From assembly GCA_946491665.1 (NCBI GenBank), contig CAMLYL010000016.1:1-41349 (forward strand): a stretch of DNA of 41,349 bases, given 5' to 3'. The stretch's first letter is position 1. Every line of letters begins with the position of its first letter. Shown in pieces: positions 16,563-25,390 of the stretch. The notes beneath the pieces were generated by a model. That model had not been told where the DNA came from. It did not search any database and saw only the letters and a list, made by a program, of their open reading frames with translations. Position numbers and translations under genes: made by a program. This stretch comes from an uncultured Lachnospiraceae bacterium (GTDB taxonomy: Bacteria; Bacillota; Clostridia; Lachnospirales; Lachnospiraceae).

Positions 16563-19500
16563 TTAAGCCTGAGTCTTTCTTCTTCTGTAAATCATGATTC
16601 CGCTGCAGGCGCCTGCCGCTGCGATCAGTACAATGACCCATCCCATGGCCATATTCTCATCGCCTGTCTCCGCCGACGCCGCGCTGTTTCCGTCAGCGCC
16701 GTTTCCGGCTGAACCATTACTTCCTGTCTGGCTTCCGTTTCCGGGCGTATTCACATCAGCGCCGCCGCCCTGTGACGGATCCTCAGAAGGAGAAAGTCTG
16801 TCAATGGTTTCCGTGCGTGTCCCGCCGCAGACGGTACAGGTATAAGTCCGGATACCTTCCTCTGTTTCAGTGGGCTCCTTTGTCACCCGGCCTTCATCCC
16901 AGATGTGTCCGGCCGCCTTAATCACAACATCCGCAGGATCCATTTCATGTTCCCCGGCCTCATCCGCGAAATATTTTCCGCAGCCCGCACAGATGTAATA
17001 TTCAATGTTTCCATCTTCCGTACAGTCCGCTTCCTTCGCCTCAACTCTGATCATGGCATGAACGTGAGCAGCCTCCTTTACGGTTATTGTATAAGTCACT
17101 GATTTGCCGCCGTAAGACAGGGTAATCACCTGTGCGTCCGCTGCCTGACTGCTGTCAAAGCCGCTGACAGTAAGCCCCGCATCATCCGCGGAAACTTCCA
17201 CAGAAACATCTCCGTCAGCGCCTTCATATACGGCGGTCAGTTTCATTCCCTCCAGGTTCACTTCCGCATCTCCAACCTGATACTCGGTCTTTGCCGGCGG
17301 AGTCTCAAGCTTCAGTTCCTTCAGGTTCAGGCCCTCAGCCAGTTCATCCGTTACATTCACCTCAAAGTCCGCGGTTTTTCCTCCATAAGATACTGTAAGT
17401 GTCCGGACGCCTGACTGACAGGAATCAAAACCTGTAATCTCCAGGTCTGCGGGATCGATCACCTCTTCGGAACCGTCACTGTAAACAGCTGTCACTTCCA
17501 GTCCGGCAGAATCAAAAGCCTCACCCAGCTTATAACTGGTCTTGTCCGGTTCTCCGGTTACCTGAATGGCTGTCAGCTCTCTGTCTTCCACAGGCGCATA
17601 TTTTGTCAGCACCAGTGTCGGAAGCATATTCTCCCCGTCTGGATAGGAAGACGCGCCTTCCTTACTTACAAAGTAGTAGCGGTTGGCATCACTTCCCATC
17701 AAAACAGTATCTTCATTATCCGCATTCACCGCCAGAGTCAGACTTGTCTGTCCCGCCTCTTTGGCCGCCAGCACAAACTCCGTGATATCTGCTGTTGCCA
17801 CAGTCCCCTCCGGAATACTGATCAGATTCGGATCGTTATGTATGGTATCTCCTGTATGGAATGTTTCGGAAACAGCCAGATTCGCCTCATCGGTTATGAC
17901 CGCCGGTTTATTCTGCCAGGTCAGACTGCCTTCCGTCCATGAAGAATCCTCCGCCATGCCCACCAGGAATTGTGTTTCCTGATTCACGGCCTCATTTTTC
18001 CGCACGCCCAGAAGCGTCATCTGCAGCTTCACCCGGTCAAAACTGTCCGGATCCAGAGATGAAATATCAAACTTCAGATAAGTCACCTTGTTGTCGCTGC
18101 CGCTGCCGGTTCCCAGCGCTCCCGTGGAACCGGGACTGTAAGCCACACGGACAAAATTTTCACTTCCGAAGTTCTTCGTCTGATCTCCGCTCCAGCTTCC
18201 CACAAAGGAATCCTCGCTGACCGGCATCCTTCCGATTTCCTCCTCCGGACCCTGCTGCTTTCTGACCGTCAGACGCAGTACCGGAGCCGCATCTTTGTCC
18301 TCACCCAGCTTTGCCGCGCCCTCTGTGCCGGCAAAGGCCAGCTCATAGCCTTCCTCATCACACACAGCTATGGAAACAGTCTCCGCGTCATCCGGCAGAT
18401 TCTTTACAAAATCTGTAATATCAATGGTCGCTTTCGTTCCATCGAAACTGGAATCCGCGATTGATACGTTATTTTTTACCGCACCGTTGGTATCTACTTT
18501 AAATGGATCGGAATACATCACATGTTCCGCGTCCCAGGCCGGATGCGTATTCCAGGTTACTTCGGATGCATTCCAGTCTCCGGTCACAGCTACAGCCATC
18601 AGCCGGTCTTCTCCCGTACTGGAGGAATCTCTTCTGTTAATCAGAGTCAGTTCCAGTTCAGCCTTCTCCAGATTTTCCAGATTCTCTTTCAGCTGCGCCG
18701 CATCAAACTTCAGAATACTGATCTTCGCGTCTCCCGAGTCACTGGTACTGGTGATCTTCTCTCCCCAGAGCCCGTACTTGTCCGGATCCCCGGCAGCGCC
18801 GTTCATCCTGCGGGTCCGAAGATATTCATTTCCCTCATAGTTATTATTCTTTTCAGACTGCCATCCCGCCAGATACGTATCCTCTATGGGCGCCACGTCT
18901 ATACTGTCATATGCGCCTGCCTTCACAGTGACGGTTACCTGAGCCTGGGAAGAAGCTCCCCACTGATCTGCCGCCATAAAGGTAATTGTGTGATCTCCCT
19001 CCTGGCTCGCAGCAGGTGTCCAGGAAAAGACGCCTGCATCAGCATCAAAGTCCGCGCCTCTGGGCAGTCCTTCTGCAGTAAGCGCAACCGCATCGCCGTC
19101 AGTATCCTGCGCCTTCACTGCAAACTCCAGAGTCTCCCCCGCTTTAACGGTATAGGGAGCTCCCTCAAAATCATCAAAAACAGGAGCGCTGTTGCCTACC
19201 TTGTCGTTAACTGTAAAAGAAACTGTCCTGGAAGCCCTGGCCCCATGACTGTCCTCAGCCGCGAAGCTTATCTCACAGCTTCCCAGCTGATCATCAGCGG
19301 GAATCCAGGAAAACTCTCCTGAAGCAGCATCAAACTGAGCTCCCGCGGGAAGCTCCGCTGCGGAAAGGGTCACCGTATCCTGATCCGCATCCTCCGCCTT
19401 CACCGCAAAGGAAATCTTCTCCCCCACTTTTACTGTGTAGGAAGTCTGTTCCGGAGCCGTGAATACCGGAACCGCATTGTCTGTCCAGTCATACTCAAAA

Positions 19501-21347
19501 TTCGTAATATTATTCACAGTCAGGTTCGCGAAATTACTGTACTCCACCAGTTTTCCGCCGACATAAAGATTCTTAATCGTAAGATTCTCAATATTTTCCG
19601 CCTGACTGGAAGCATTTCCGTTGGAGAACCAGCAGTTATCCAGAATAACCTGGCCGATCAGATCGTCGGATCTTCCCATAATCTGGAAATTTGTCCCCAC
19701 GCGCGTGGTATCAAAGGAACAGTTGTTAAAAACAATGGATTCATAACGGGGATAAGTTCCCGTACTGTTCTGAACTGTAATTCCTCTGCCGCCGCCCTGG
19801 AAATTTGTGGTATTCAGATTGGTAAATGTATAATTTCTCATCTGATGACCGTAGCAGTTATGGCCCATCCGGACGCCGTTTCCGCCGGCATAGCTCCACC
19901 CCAGCGTATTATTTACGGATACATTGAAGGAATCTTCTGTATCCCATTCCAGGCAGTCCGCATTATACTGGTCATATCCCGGAACAGTGTTTGTAAATCC
20001 GTCGCTGGGATTATAGTGACCGCTGGCAAAATTATCGTCGTTTCCCAGAGTCAGCGCGCCGTTGATAGTCAGATTCTGCGCGCTGGCCATATCCAGACCG
20101 TCTACCCAGGGCTGATTATAAGGCGTCAGTCCTTTGATATTATTCAGCGTGCAGTTTTTACTTCCATGGGACTCCCAGTTCCACTGTTTTGCATCCCGCA
20201 CATAAGTATCATTAAATGTGATATTGGAAGAACGCACAATCATAACGCCGCCCTGATGACAGCTGTCTTTTGCGTCATGGCGGTCTTTGCTGTAGTTTGC
20301 CACACCATTTCCGTCAAACATTCCCCGGCCGGAAATCGTAATATCAGACGAATCCCAGATACCGATCGCCGGCTCCATGGCCTGCATACATTCCTGGATA
20401 CGGTTTTTTACCAGAGCGCCCTCGTCCATATAGATGGTGACATTCTTTCCGTTTCTGTTCCGGATCTCAAGGCCGGAGCAGATATAGGTTCCTGCCGGGA
20501 AATACAGCGTGTCATACTGTGATCCCTCGGCATAAATCTCATCCAGAGCCGCCTGAAGCGCATAAGTCAGATCATTCTCCAGCATCTGCCGTTTATCCGG
20601 GAACCTTACCTGAGCAGTGTCGTTGGGCACCAGTTCTCCGGCTTCGTAGGACACGCCTCCGCTTGTCGTCCCCGCCGGCTCAGCTTTCTGAACTTCGCTG
20701 TTGGGATGCTCTTTCATATACTCCTCACTGAATTCCGCAAAATTCAGCACATTCTCACCGGTAAGATCCGGTTTGATTTCTACAGGATCATTAATCAGCG
20801 CCAGATATGGCTTTCCCGCCTGATCCTCCGGACCGCCGTTGATCATCACAAAAGCATAACGGAGATTGCTCTCTTCCGAAATCCGGAAAGTAACCGTATG
20901 CTTATCTGCGCTTACTTTCAGACTGTCGGAGTCATAATACCGCTCCGGATACACAGTTACCGTCTCGATCTCAATATCCGGAACCGTCACCGTAATCTCG
21001 GGATCCGCCTCATTGGTGGCAAAACGGGCAACATCAAAATTATTGCCGTTTGCGTTATAGGCAACCGCCCGGACATCCGTTCCATTTACCTGTACCCTGT
21101 ATTTCCCGGAATCCACATCTCCGGGAGTATCTGCATATACATGCACGCCGTTATCATCCAGATAACCTTCCGGCACCTCTTCCTTCGGCAGAACCTCCAC
21201 AGCGGATTCCGCCGTATCCGCACCTGCCGTCTCTGTTCCGGCCGCATACGCCGTATCCGGTACAAAGGTCATTCCGGTCAGACACATGGCAGCGCACAGT
21301 GCTGCCGCAAGCATGGTTCTGAATGATCTTTTCAGATTTCCTTTCAT
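16563..21347 (-). CDS. Large surface-anchored glycosidase-like protein with beta-helix, Ig-like and DNRLRE modules
   Basis: Secreted, cell-surface protein of 1594 residues, probably a polysaccharide-degrading enzyme. Signal peptide about 1-36; N-terminal beta-rich region about 50-195; right-handed beta-helix about 245-620 of the polygalacturonase/dextranase (GH28/GH49, clan GH-N) kind. Asp416 in WVDGLDM and Asp437-Asp438 in LGNDDNF have the 21/22-residue spacing of the GH28 catalytic aspartates, but the GH28 GHG and RIK motifs are not evident. Then two putative Ig domains (about 622-715 and 719-809), two DNRLRE-like modules (814-1028 and 1038-1250), two Big_3/Big_4-like Ig domains (1256-1333 and 1343-1424), Cys-pair repeats (1428-1517), a Gly/Ser-rich wall spacer, a degenerate sortase-like AETGDE, a membrane helix and RRRK. 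Exact substrate unknown. An AraC-family gene is directly upstream. Confidence 0.85.
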   Translation of the reverse strand: MKGNLKRSFRTMLAAALCAAMCLTGMTFVPDTAYAAGTETAGADTAESAVEVLPKEEVPEGYLDDNGVHVYADTPGDVDSGKYRVQVNGTDVRAVAYNANGNNFDVARFATNEADPEITVTVPDIEIETVTVYPERYYDSDSLKVSADKHTVTFRISEESNLRYAFVMINGGPEDQAGKPYLALINDPVEIKPDLTGENVLNFAEFSEEYMKEHPNSEVQKAEPAGTTSGGVSYEAGELVPNDTAQVRFPDKRQMLENDLTYALQAALDEIYAEGSQYDTLYFPAGTYICSGLEIRNRNGKNVTIYMDEGALVKNRIQECMQAMEPAIGIWDSSDITISGRGMFDGNGVANYSKDRHDAKDSCHQGGVMIVRSSNITFNDTYVRDAKQWNWESHGSKNCTLNNIKGLTPYNQPWVDGLDMASAQNLTINGALTLGNDDNFASGHYNPSDGFTNTVPGYDQYNADCLEWDTEDSFNVSVNNTLGWSYAGGNGVRMGHNCYGHQMRNYTFTNLNTTNFQGGGRGITVQNSTGTYPRYESIVFNNCSFDTTRVGTNFQIMGRSDDLIGQVILDNCWFSNGNASSQAENIENLTIKNLYVGGKLVEYSNFANLTVNNITNFEYDWTDNAVPVFTAPEQTSYTVKVGEKISFAVKAEDADQDTVTLSAAELPAGAQFDAASGEFSWIPADDQLGSCEISFAAEDSHGARASRTVSFTVNDKVGNSAPVFDDFEGAPYTVKAGETLEFAVKAQDTDGDAVALTAEGLPRGADFDADAGVFSWTPAASQEGDHTITFMAADQWGASSQAQVTVTVKAGAYDSIDVAPIEDTYLAGWQSEKNNNYEGNEYLRTRRMNGAAGDPDKYGLWGEKITSTSDSGDAKISILKFDAAQLKENLENLEKAELELTLINRRDSSSTGEDRLMAVAVTGDWNASEVTWNTHPAWDAEHVMYSDPFKVDTNGAVKNNVSIADSSFDGTKATIDITDFVKNLPDDAETVSIAVCDEEGYELAFAGTEGAAKLGEDKDAAPVLRLTVRKQQGPEEEIGRMPVSEDSFVGSWSGDQTKNFGSENFVRVAYSPGSTGALGTGSGSDNKVTYLKFDISSLDPDSFDRVKLQMTLLGVRKNEAVNQETQFLVGMAEDSSWTEGSLTWQNKPAVITDEANLAVSETFHTGDTIHNDPNLISIPEGTVATADITEFVLAAKEAGQTSLTLAVNADNEDTVLMGSDANRYYFVSKEGASSYPDGENMLPTLVLTKYAPVEDRELTAIQVTGEPDKTSYKLGEAFDSAGLEVTAVYSDGSEEVIDPADLEITGFDSCQSGVRTLTVSYGGKTADFEVNVTDELAEGLNLKELKLETPPAKTEYQVGDAEVNLEGMKLTAVYEGADGDVSVEVSADDAGLTVSGFDSSQAADAQVITLSYGGKSVTYTITVKEAAHVHAMIRVEAKEADCTEDGNIEYYICAGCGKYFADEAGEHEMDPADVVIKAAGHIWDEGRVTKEPTETEEGIRTYTCTVCGGTRTETIDRLSPSEDPSQGGGADVNTPGNGSQTGSNGSAGNGADGNSAASAETGDENMAMGWVIVLIAAAGACSGIMIYRRRKTQA

Positions 21348-21377
21348 AATGTTCCTCCTTTTTGCTCCTTTCTGCCG

Positions 21378-21434
21378 CTGTATTTCCGGAGCGATCTGAA
21401 ATAGCAGTCTGTCCGCTTATTAAAAGAAATACAG
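21378..21434 (-). promoter_or_regulatory. Repeated CTGTATTTC elements upstream of the surface glycosidase
   Basis: The short region between the AraC gene and the glycosidase holds CTGTATTTC facing plus at 21378-21386, the same sequence facing minus at 21426-21434, and a variant CTGCTATTTC facing minus at 21398-21407. A related AAATACAG (CTGTATTT on the minus strand) lies in the AraC gene leader at 22503-22510. These are candidate AraC-family binding sites. No consensus -35/-10 is apparent here, which suits an activator-dependent promoter. Two overlapping ribosome sites (AAGGAG and AAGGAGG) precede the glycosidase ATG. Confidence 0.45.
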
Positions 21435-21453
21435 CCTGTCTGTTTTCCGGTTC

Positions 21454-22386
21454 TCACCACCCCTTTCGTATGGAAACATTGTAATTTGTCGGATTATCGA
21501 TTTCCCGCATAGATGTTTTCCTCCATTCCCGGGGCACGACACCTGTAAATTTCTTAAAATTTCTGATAAAGGCTCCTGTCGTCCGAAAGCCTGCCTGCAT
21601 ACCCACATCCGCAATATCACTGTCAGAATGAGCCAGAAGCTCGCATGCTCTTTTCACCCGCAGCAAATTAACATATTCTGCCGGAGAAATATTCATGTAC
21701 TCCCCGAATTTCCGGCGGAAATGGGTCTCGCTCATATGGCTGATCCGGGTCAGGTCTTCAATATGTATATTTTCCCTGTAATGACGCTGCATGTACTCCA
21801 GCGCATTCAGAACATCCGGAAGACAGCGGTCCCCCGGAAGACTGATATCGCTTGCCGCTTCCCGCGGATTCTGCCGGATCAGTTCCAGCAGGAAAGCCAG
21901 AAGTTCTCCTCTGACCACTTCCCCGTACAGCTCCCTTCTCTCACGCATCTCCTCAAAAATCATTTTCAGAAGCGCTTCCGTCTCCGGCGCGGTTCCGTGA
22001 GGAAGCACATACATCCGCTCATGAAGTCTCTCCAGCAGCTTCTCTGCTATCCGTGGCTTATTGGCAAATGCCCCCTGCAGAATCCCTTCCGAATCAATAA
22101 ACAGGTACTCCCACTTCTGCGGTTCGCTGTCTATTCCGACTGTATGGTGCGGAAAATTTCTGGGAATCACAGTCATCGTCCCCGGTCCGTAGGAAAATGT
22201 CTCCTCTCCCAGATAGACAGTCCCTTCCCCGTCGTAACAGTATCCGATCTCCAGATAATTATGAAAATGCATGGCGTCTCTGCCGTAAGGAACCTCCCAC
22301 CGTTCTCCCAGCAGCGCCAGAACCGGCATTCCCTGAGGCATTTCATAATAACGAAACTCCACACTTTCTTTTCTCTGTTCTTTCAT
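21454..22386 (-). CDS. AraC-family transcriptional regulator
   Basis: DNA-binding regulator, probably responding to a sugar. The 310 residues have an N-terminal cupin-like sensing domain (about 20-150, with HFHNYLEIGYCYDGEG and MTVIPRNFPHH) and a C-terminal double helix-turn-helix (about 200-300), with YMQRHYRENIHIEDL, SETHFRRKFGEYMNISPAEYVN and VGMQAGFRTTGAFIRNFKKFTGVVPREWR. Complete. The ATG follows AGGGG. The surface glycosidase is the next gene in the same direction, about 106 bases away, so it is the most likely target. The leader is about 150 nt with a possible upstream ORF. Confidence 0.93.
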   Translation of the reverse strand: MKEQRKESVEFRYYEMPQGMPVLALLGERWEVPYGRDAMHFHNYLEIGYCYDGEGTVYLGEETFSYGPGTMTVIPRNFPHHTVGIDSEPQKWEYLFIDSEGILQGAFANKPRIAEKLLERLHERMYVLPHGTAPETEALLKMIFEEMRERRELYGEVVRGELLAFLLELIRQNPREAASDISLPGDRCLPDVLNALEYMQRHYRENIHIEDLTRISHMSETHFRRKFGEYMNISPAEYVNLLRVKRACELLAHSDSDIADVGMQAGFRTTGAFIRNFKKFTGVVPREWRKTSMREIDNPTNYNVSIRKGW

Positions 22387-22435
22387 TCCGTCCCCTCACG
22401 CAGGAGAAAACGGATTCTTCCGTCATCTGTATAGA

Positions 22436-22489
22436 TTATATCAACAGATGGGATTTCATAATTTCCGTTTTCCTCCTATTTATTTTCAT
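22436..22489 (-). CDS. Possible upstream ORF in the AraC gene leader
   Basis: ATG at 22489 encodes 17 residues (MKINRRKTEIMKSHLLI) and stops at 22436, 50 bases before the regulator start. A GGAGG lies 3 bases before the ATG (rather close); a second AGGAGG inside the ORF could serve the internal ATG giving MKSHLLI. The end of the ORF overlaps a CATCTGT/ACAGATG stem. No known function; chance is possible. Confidence 0.25.
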   Translation of the reverse strand: MKINRRKTEIMKSHLLI

Positions 22490-22513
22490 TTTCCTCCAGA
22501 ATAAATACAGATA

Positions 22514-22550
22514 TGGTATATCTGCACTATTTTCAATGCAGATTATACCA
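22514..22550 (-). promoter_or_regulatory. Promoter of the AraC gene overlapped by a 13-bp inverted repeat
   Basis: The minus strand carries a -10 box TATAAT (22542-22547) preceded by TG at the extended -10 position; the -35 is poor. The box lies inside one arm of an inverted repeat, TGGTATAATCTGCA (22537-22550) with TGCAGATATACCA (22514-22526), perfect except for one extra base, with a 10-nt centre spanning the predicted RNA start. This suits an operator, perhaps for self-control. Confidence 0.6.
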
Positions 22551-22705
22551 CATCCCCAGTAAATATGTTTATAAATAAAACAATTATTCGCAGCTTCTTG
22601 TGCAAAAAGTCACAATAAATTTCCACAAAAAGATCTCTGTCTCAGCTTTTTTTCTCCGCCTGGAGCCTGTTTGCCGCAGGCGGAGAATCCTGCCGTCCTG
22701 AAAGC
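22551..22705. other. Rest of the intergenic stretch before the cysteine desulfurase stop
   Basis: Upstream of the AraC promoter the sequence is AT-rich and then holds an 11-bp inverted repeat TTCTCCGCCTG/CAGGCGGAGAA (22652-22662 with 22677-22687). The run of seven T lies on the plus strand before the stem, so neither strand has a U-run after it and it is not a classical terminator. It may still end or protect the cysteine desulfurase mRNA. Confidence 0.4.
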
Positions 22706-23848
22706 TCACATGGAACGAAGCTTTTCGATCAGCCGTTTCAGGGTATCCACAGTAATATCTATCTCCTCTTTTGCAGTTTCCGGCCCCAATGTAAACCGCA
22801 CGGCGCTCTGCGCCTCTTTTTCCGAGTTTCCGATGGCCAGCTGCACATGGGAAGGCCGGCCGCTGCCCGCGGAACAGGCAGACGCCGAAGAGGCACAGAT
22901 GCCCTCCAGATCCAGAAGCGCCACCAGAGCTCCGCCGTTTACGCCCTCTATACAGCAGTTCACATTATTCGGAAGACGCATCTGGGCAGAACCGTTCAGT
23001 TTTATCCCCGGGATTTCCCTCAGCAGACGTCCGAAAAAATAATCGCGCAGCCCGGTCTCTTTCCGGATTCTTCTCTGCATCATCTGGTGAGACGTCCATG
23101 CCGCCTTCCCAAGTCCCACGATCCCGGGCACATTTTCTGTCCCTGCCCGCATCCCGCGCTCCTGTGCTCCTCCGGAAATCATCGGATTCAGATCCAGTTC
23201 TTTTCCGGCATACAGAAATCCGATTCCCTTGGGACCGTTGAACTTGTGGGCGCTGGCAGACAGCAGATCAATTCCCAGCCGCCTGGGATCGATGGGAAGC
23301 TGTCCGTATGCCTGCACAGCGTCACAGTGAAACAGAATTCCATGCCTGTCGGCTATTTTTCCAATCTGAGCCACCGGCTGAATCGTTCCGATTTCATTAT
23401 TTGCGTACATCACTGAAATCAGAACCGTATCAGAACAGACAGCATTTTCCAGAGCGCCCGGATCCACCATCCCCTGCCGGTTCACAGGAAGATATGTGAC
23501 TCGAACTCCCTCTTTCTCCAGAGCCTCACAGGTTCTCAAAACAGCATGATGCTCAATTGCAGATGTGATAATGTGGGGATTTTTTCCCCCTCTCCCCGCG
23601 CCGAAACGCAGCGCCCAGTTATCGCTCTCAGTTCCCCCTGATGTAAAATAAATCGTTTCCGGTTCTGTATAAAGTGTAGCAGCAACAATCCTTCTCGCCT
23701 GCTCCACCGCCCGCTTACTTTCCTCCCCCAGCTCATAGGCGGCGGAAGGATTTCCATAATACGGGCCGTAAAACGGAAGCATTGCCTCCAGTACTTCCGG
23801 GAAAGGCCGGGTCGTTGCCGCATGATCAAGATATATTGTCCGTTTCAT
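22706..23848 (-). CDS. Cysteine desulfurase, NifS/IscS family
   Basis: PLP enzyme that takes sulfur from cysteine to form a persulfide for iron-sulfur clusters or tRNA thiolation. The 380 residues contain YLDHAATT (3-13), TSGGTESDN (69-77), EH at 99-100, DAVQ at 176-179, the PLP lysine Lys202 in SASAHKFNGPKG and the sulfur-carrying Cys325 in SSASACSAGSGRPS. The Cys loop is of the longer class I (NifS/IscS-like) kind. Complete. No iscU, nifU or thiI homologue is next to it, so its sulfur acceptor is not indicated. Ribosome site AAGGAAAG. It is divergent from the flippase gene, sharing an AT-rich 85-base promoter region. Confidence 0.93.
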   Translation of the reverse strand: MKRTIYLDHAATTRPFPEVLEAMLPFYGPYYGNPSAAYELGEESKRAVEQARRIVAATLYTEPETIYFTSGGTESDNWALRFGAGRGGKNPHIITSAIEHHAVLRTCEALEKEGVRVTYLPVNRQGMVDPGALENAVCSDTVLISVMYANNEIGTIQPVAQIGKIADRHGILFHCDAVQAYGQLPIDPRRLGIDLLSASAHKFNGPKGIGFLYAGKELDLNPMISGGAQERGMRAGTENVPGIVGLGKAAWTSHQMMQRRIRKETGLRDYFFGRLLREIPGIKLNGSAQMRLPNNVNCCIEGVNGGALVALLDLEGICASSASACSAGSGRPSHVQLAIGNSEKEAQSAVRFTLGPETAKEEIDITVDTLKRLIEKLRSM

Positions 23849-23933
23849 CGGCTTCTTTCCTTTTCAAATTTCGTTCTTACCGGTGTTTCCGCACATATAA
23901 TATAAAAAACTCCCTCATCGGGGGTGAATTTCC

Positions 23934-25322
23934 TTGAAAAAACTTCAACTGACAAAAAACAGCCTGATTTCAGGCACTTTGCTCCTGACCGCCACGGGAG
24001 TCATCAGCAGATTCATCGGTTTCTACTATAAAATATTCCTTTCCAGAACAATTGGTGCAGAAGGGCTGGGCATTTACCAGCTGATTTTTCCCGTCTTTTC
24101 CCTGGTTCTCTCCGTCTCGGCGGCAGGACTCCAGACTTCCATCTCCCGTTTTGCCGCAGGCGCAGCCGACAGCCGCCAGGCAAAAGGGTACCTTGCCGCG
24201 GGACTTTCCATATCCATTCTCCTGTCCCTGGCCGGCATGGTTCTGATCCGCTCCAAAGCAGAATGGTTCTGCCATGTAATGATGGACGATGCCGACGGCG
24301 CCGGACTGCTTCACATCATGTCCCCGGCCATTCCTCTGGCGGCTGTCCACTCCTGCATCAACGGATACTATTACGGACTGAAAAAAGCGGGTGTCCCCGC
24401 TTTTTCCCAACTGTTTGAACAATTCATACGCGTGTCCGGCGTATGGCTGATTATGCAGATTGCTTTGAATCAGGAGCAGACTCCCACTCCTGTCCACGCG
24501 GTGTGGGGACTTTTTATCGGCGAGGCTGCCGCAACACTGTTTTGCATGACGGCAATGCTTCTGGCTGGTCCCTCCCTTCCGCCGCAGTCCGCCGCAAAAC
24601 ACCGCCCTGCCAGACGGAGTGTCCTGGCCTGCTACAAAAGTCTGCTCACCCTGGCGGTTCCATTGACAGCCAATCGTCTCCTTGGAAGCATCTTCAGCAG
24701 CCTGGAATCCCTGATGATTCCCCTTTCACTCCGCGCCTTCGGATATACCAATTCCGATGCCCTGAGTGTCTACGGCATTCTTACCGGTATGGTTTTTTCC
24801 ACCATCATGTTTCCGGCTGTTATCAGCAATTCCCTGTCGGTCATGCTGCTTCCCGCAATTTCCAACGCCTGTGCTCTTGGAAGAAACGATCTGATCCGCA
24901 AAGCGGTCCGCAGAACTGTGGAAAGCTGCATGATCCTGGGACTGATCTGCACCCTGGGCTTCCTGCTGTGCGGCAACTGGATCGGCGTTCATCTGTTTCA
25001 TAATACACTGGCCGGTGTTTACCTGGAAACCCTGGCCTGGATCTGCCCCTTTATTTTCCTGGGGAGCACACTGGGAAGCATACTGCACGGTCTCGGCAGA
25101 GCAACCACTACTCTCCTGATTAACCTGGGCGCTTCCTCCATCCGGATTCTGTTTATTTATCTGGGAATTCCGATCATCGGACTGAAAGCATATCTCTGGG
25201 GAATGCTGGTCAGTCAGATTTTCGCCGCAGGAGTCTCCTGGCTGTGCATTCACAGAACCGGCAAAAACTGCCGGCCGGCGGCGGATCATGAACCATCTGC
25301 ACTGCCGGATCATACATCGTAA
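23934..25322 (+). CDS. spoVB: Polysaccharide/lipid flippase of the MOP family, SpoVB-like
   Basis: Integral membrane transporter of the MATE/MurJ/Wzx superfamily; SpoVB acts in spore cortex peptidoglycan synthesis. The 462 residues start with MKKLQLTKNSLISGTLLLTA (first codon TTG) and continue with about 12-14 hydrophobic segments, with the family features GVISRFIGFYYKIFLSRTIGAEGLGIYQL and PVFSLVLSVSAAGLQTSISRF near the N-terminus. The TTG start has GGGGGTG 7 bases upstream. A CATATAAT sequence upstream resembles a sigma-E -10 box, but I found no matching -35. Another MOP flippase with a different lipid-linked cargo is possible. Confidence 0.82.
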   Translation: MKKLQLTKNSLISGTLLLTATGVISRFIGFYYKIFLSRTIGAEGLGIYQLIFPVFSLVLSVSAAGLQTSISRFAAGAADSRQAKGYLAAGLSISILLSLAGMVLIRSKAEWFCHVMMDDADGAGLLHIMSPAIPLAAVHSCINGYYYGLKKAGVPAFSQLFEQFIRVSGVWLIMQIALNQEQTPTPVHAVWGLFIGEAAATLFCMTAMLLAGPSLPPQSAAKHRPARRSVLACYKSLLTLAVPLTANRLLGSIFSSLESLMIPLSLRAFGYTNSDALSVYGILTGMVFSTIMFPAVISNSLSVMLLPAISNACALGRNDLIRKAVRRTVESCMILGLICTLGFLLCGNWIGVHLFHNTLAGVYLETLAWICPFIFLGSTLGSILHGLGRATTTLLINLGASSIRILFIYLGIPIIGLKAYLWGMLVSQIFAAGVSWLCIHRTGKNCRPAADHEPSALPDHTS

Positions 25323-25349
25323 AAAAATACCGGATCCTAAAGGATCCGG
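25321..25349 (-). terminator. Rho-independent terminator for efp
   Basis: Minus strand 8-bp perfect stem CCGGATCC/GGATCCGG (25342-25349 with 25330-25337), loop TTTA, then TA and seven T. It overlaps the last bases of the convergent flippase gene. On the plus strand only a weak T-run follows further on. Confidence 0.85.
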
Positions 25350-25390
25350 CTCCCGTTTCACGGCAGCGCTGGCTGCCTGAACTTTCACTC

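Noticed and set aside
22652-22687. 11-bp hairpin after the cysteine desulfurase gene, as a terminator
   Set aside because: The T-run lies before the stem on the plus strand, so neither strand has a U-run after the stem.
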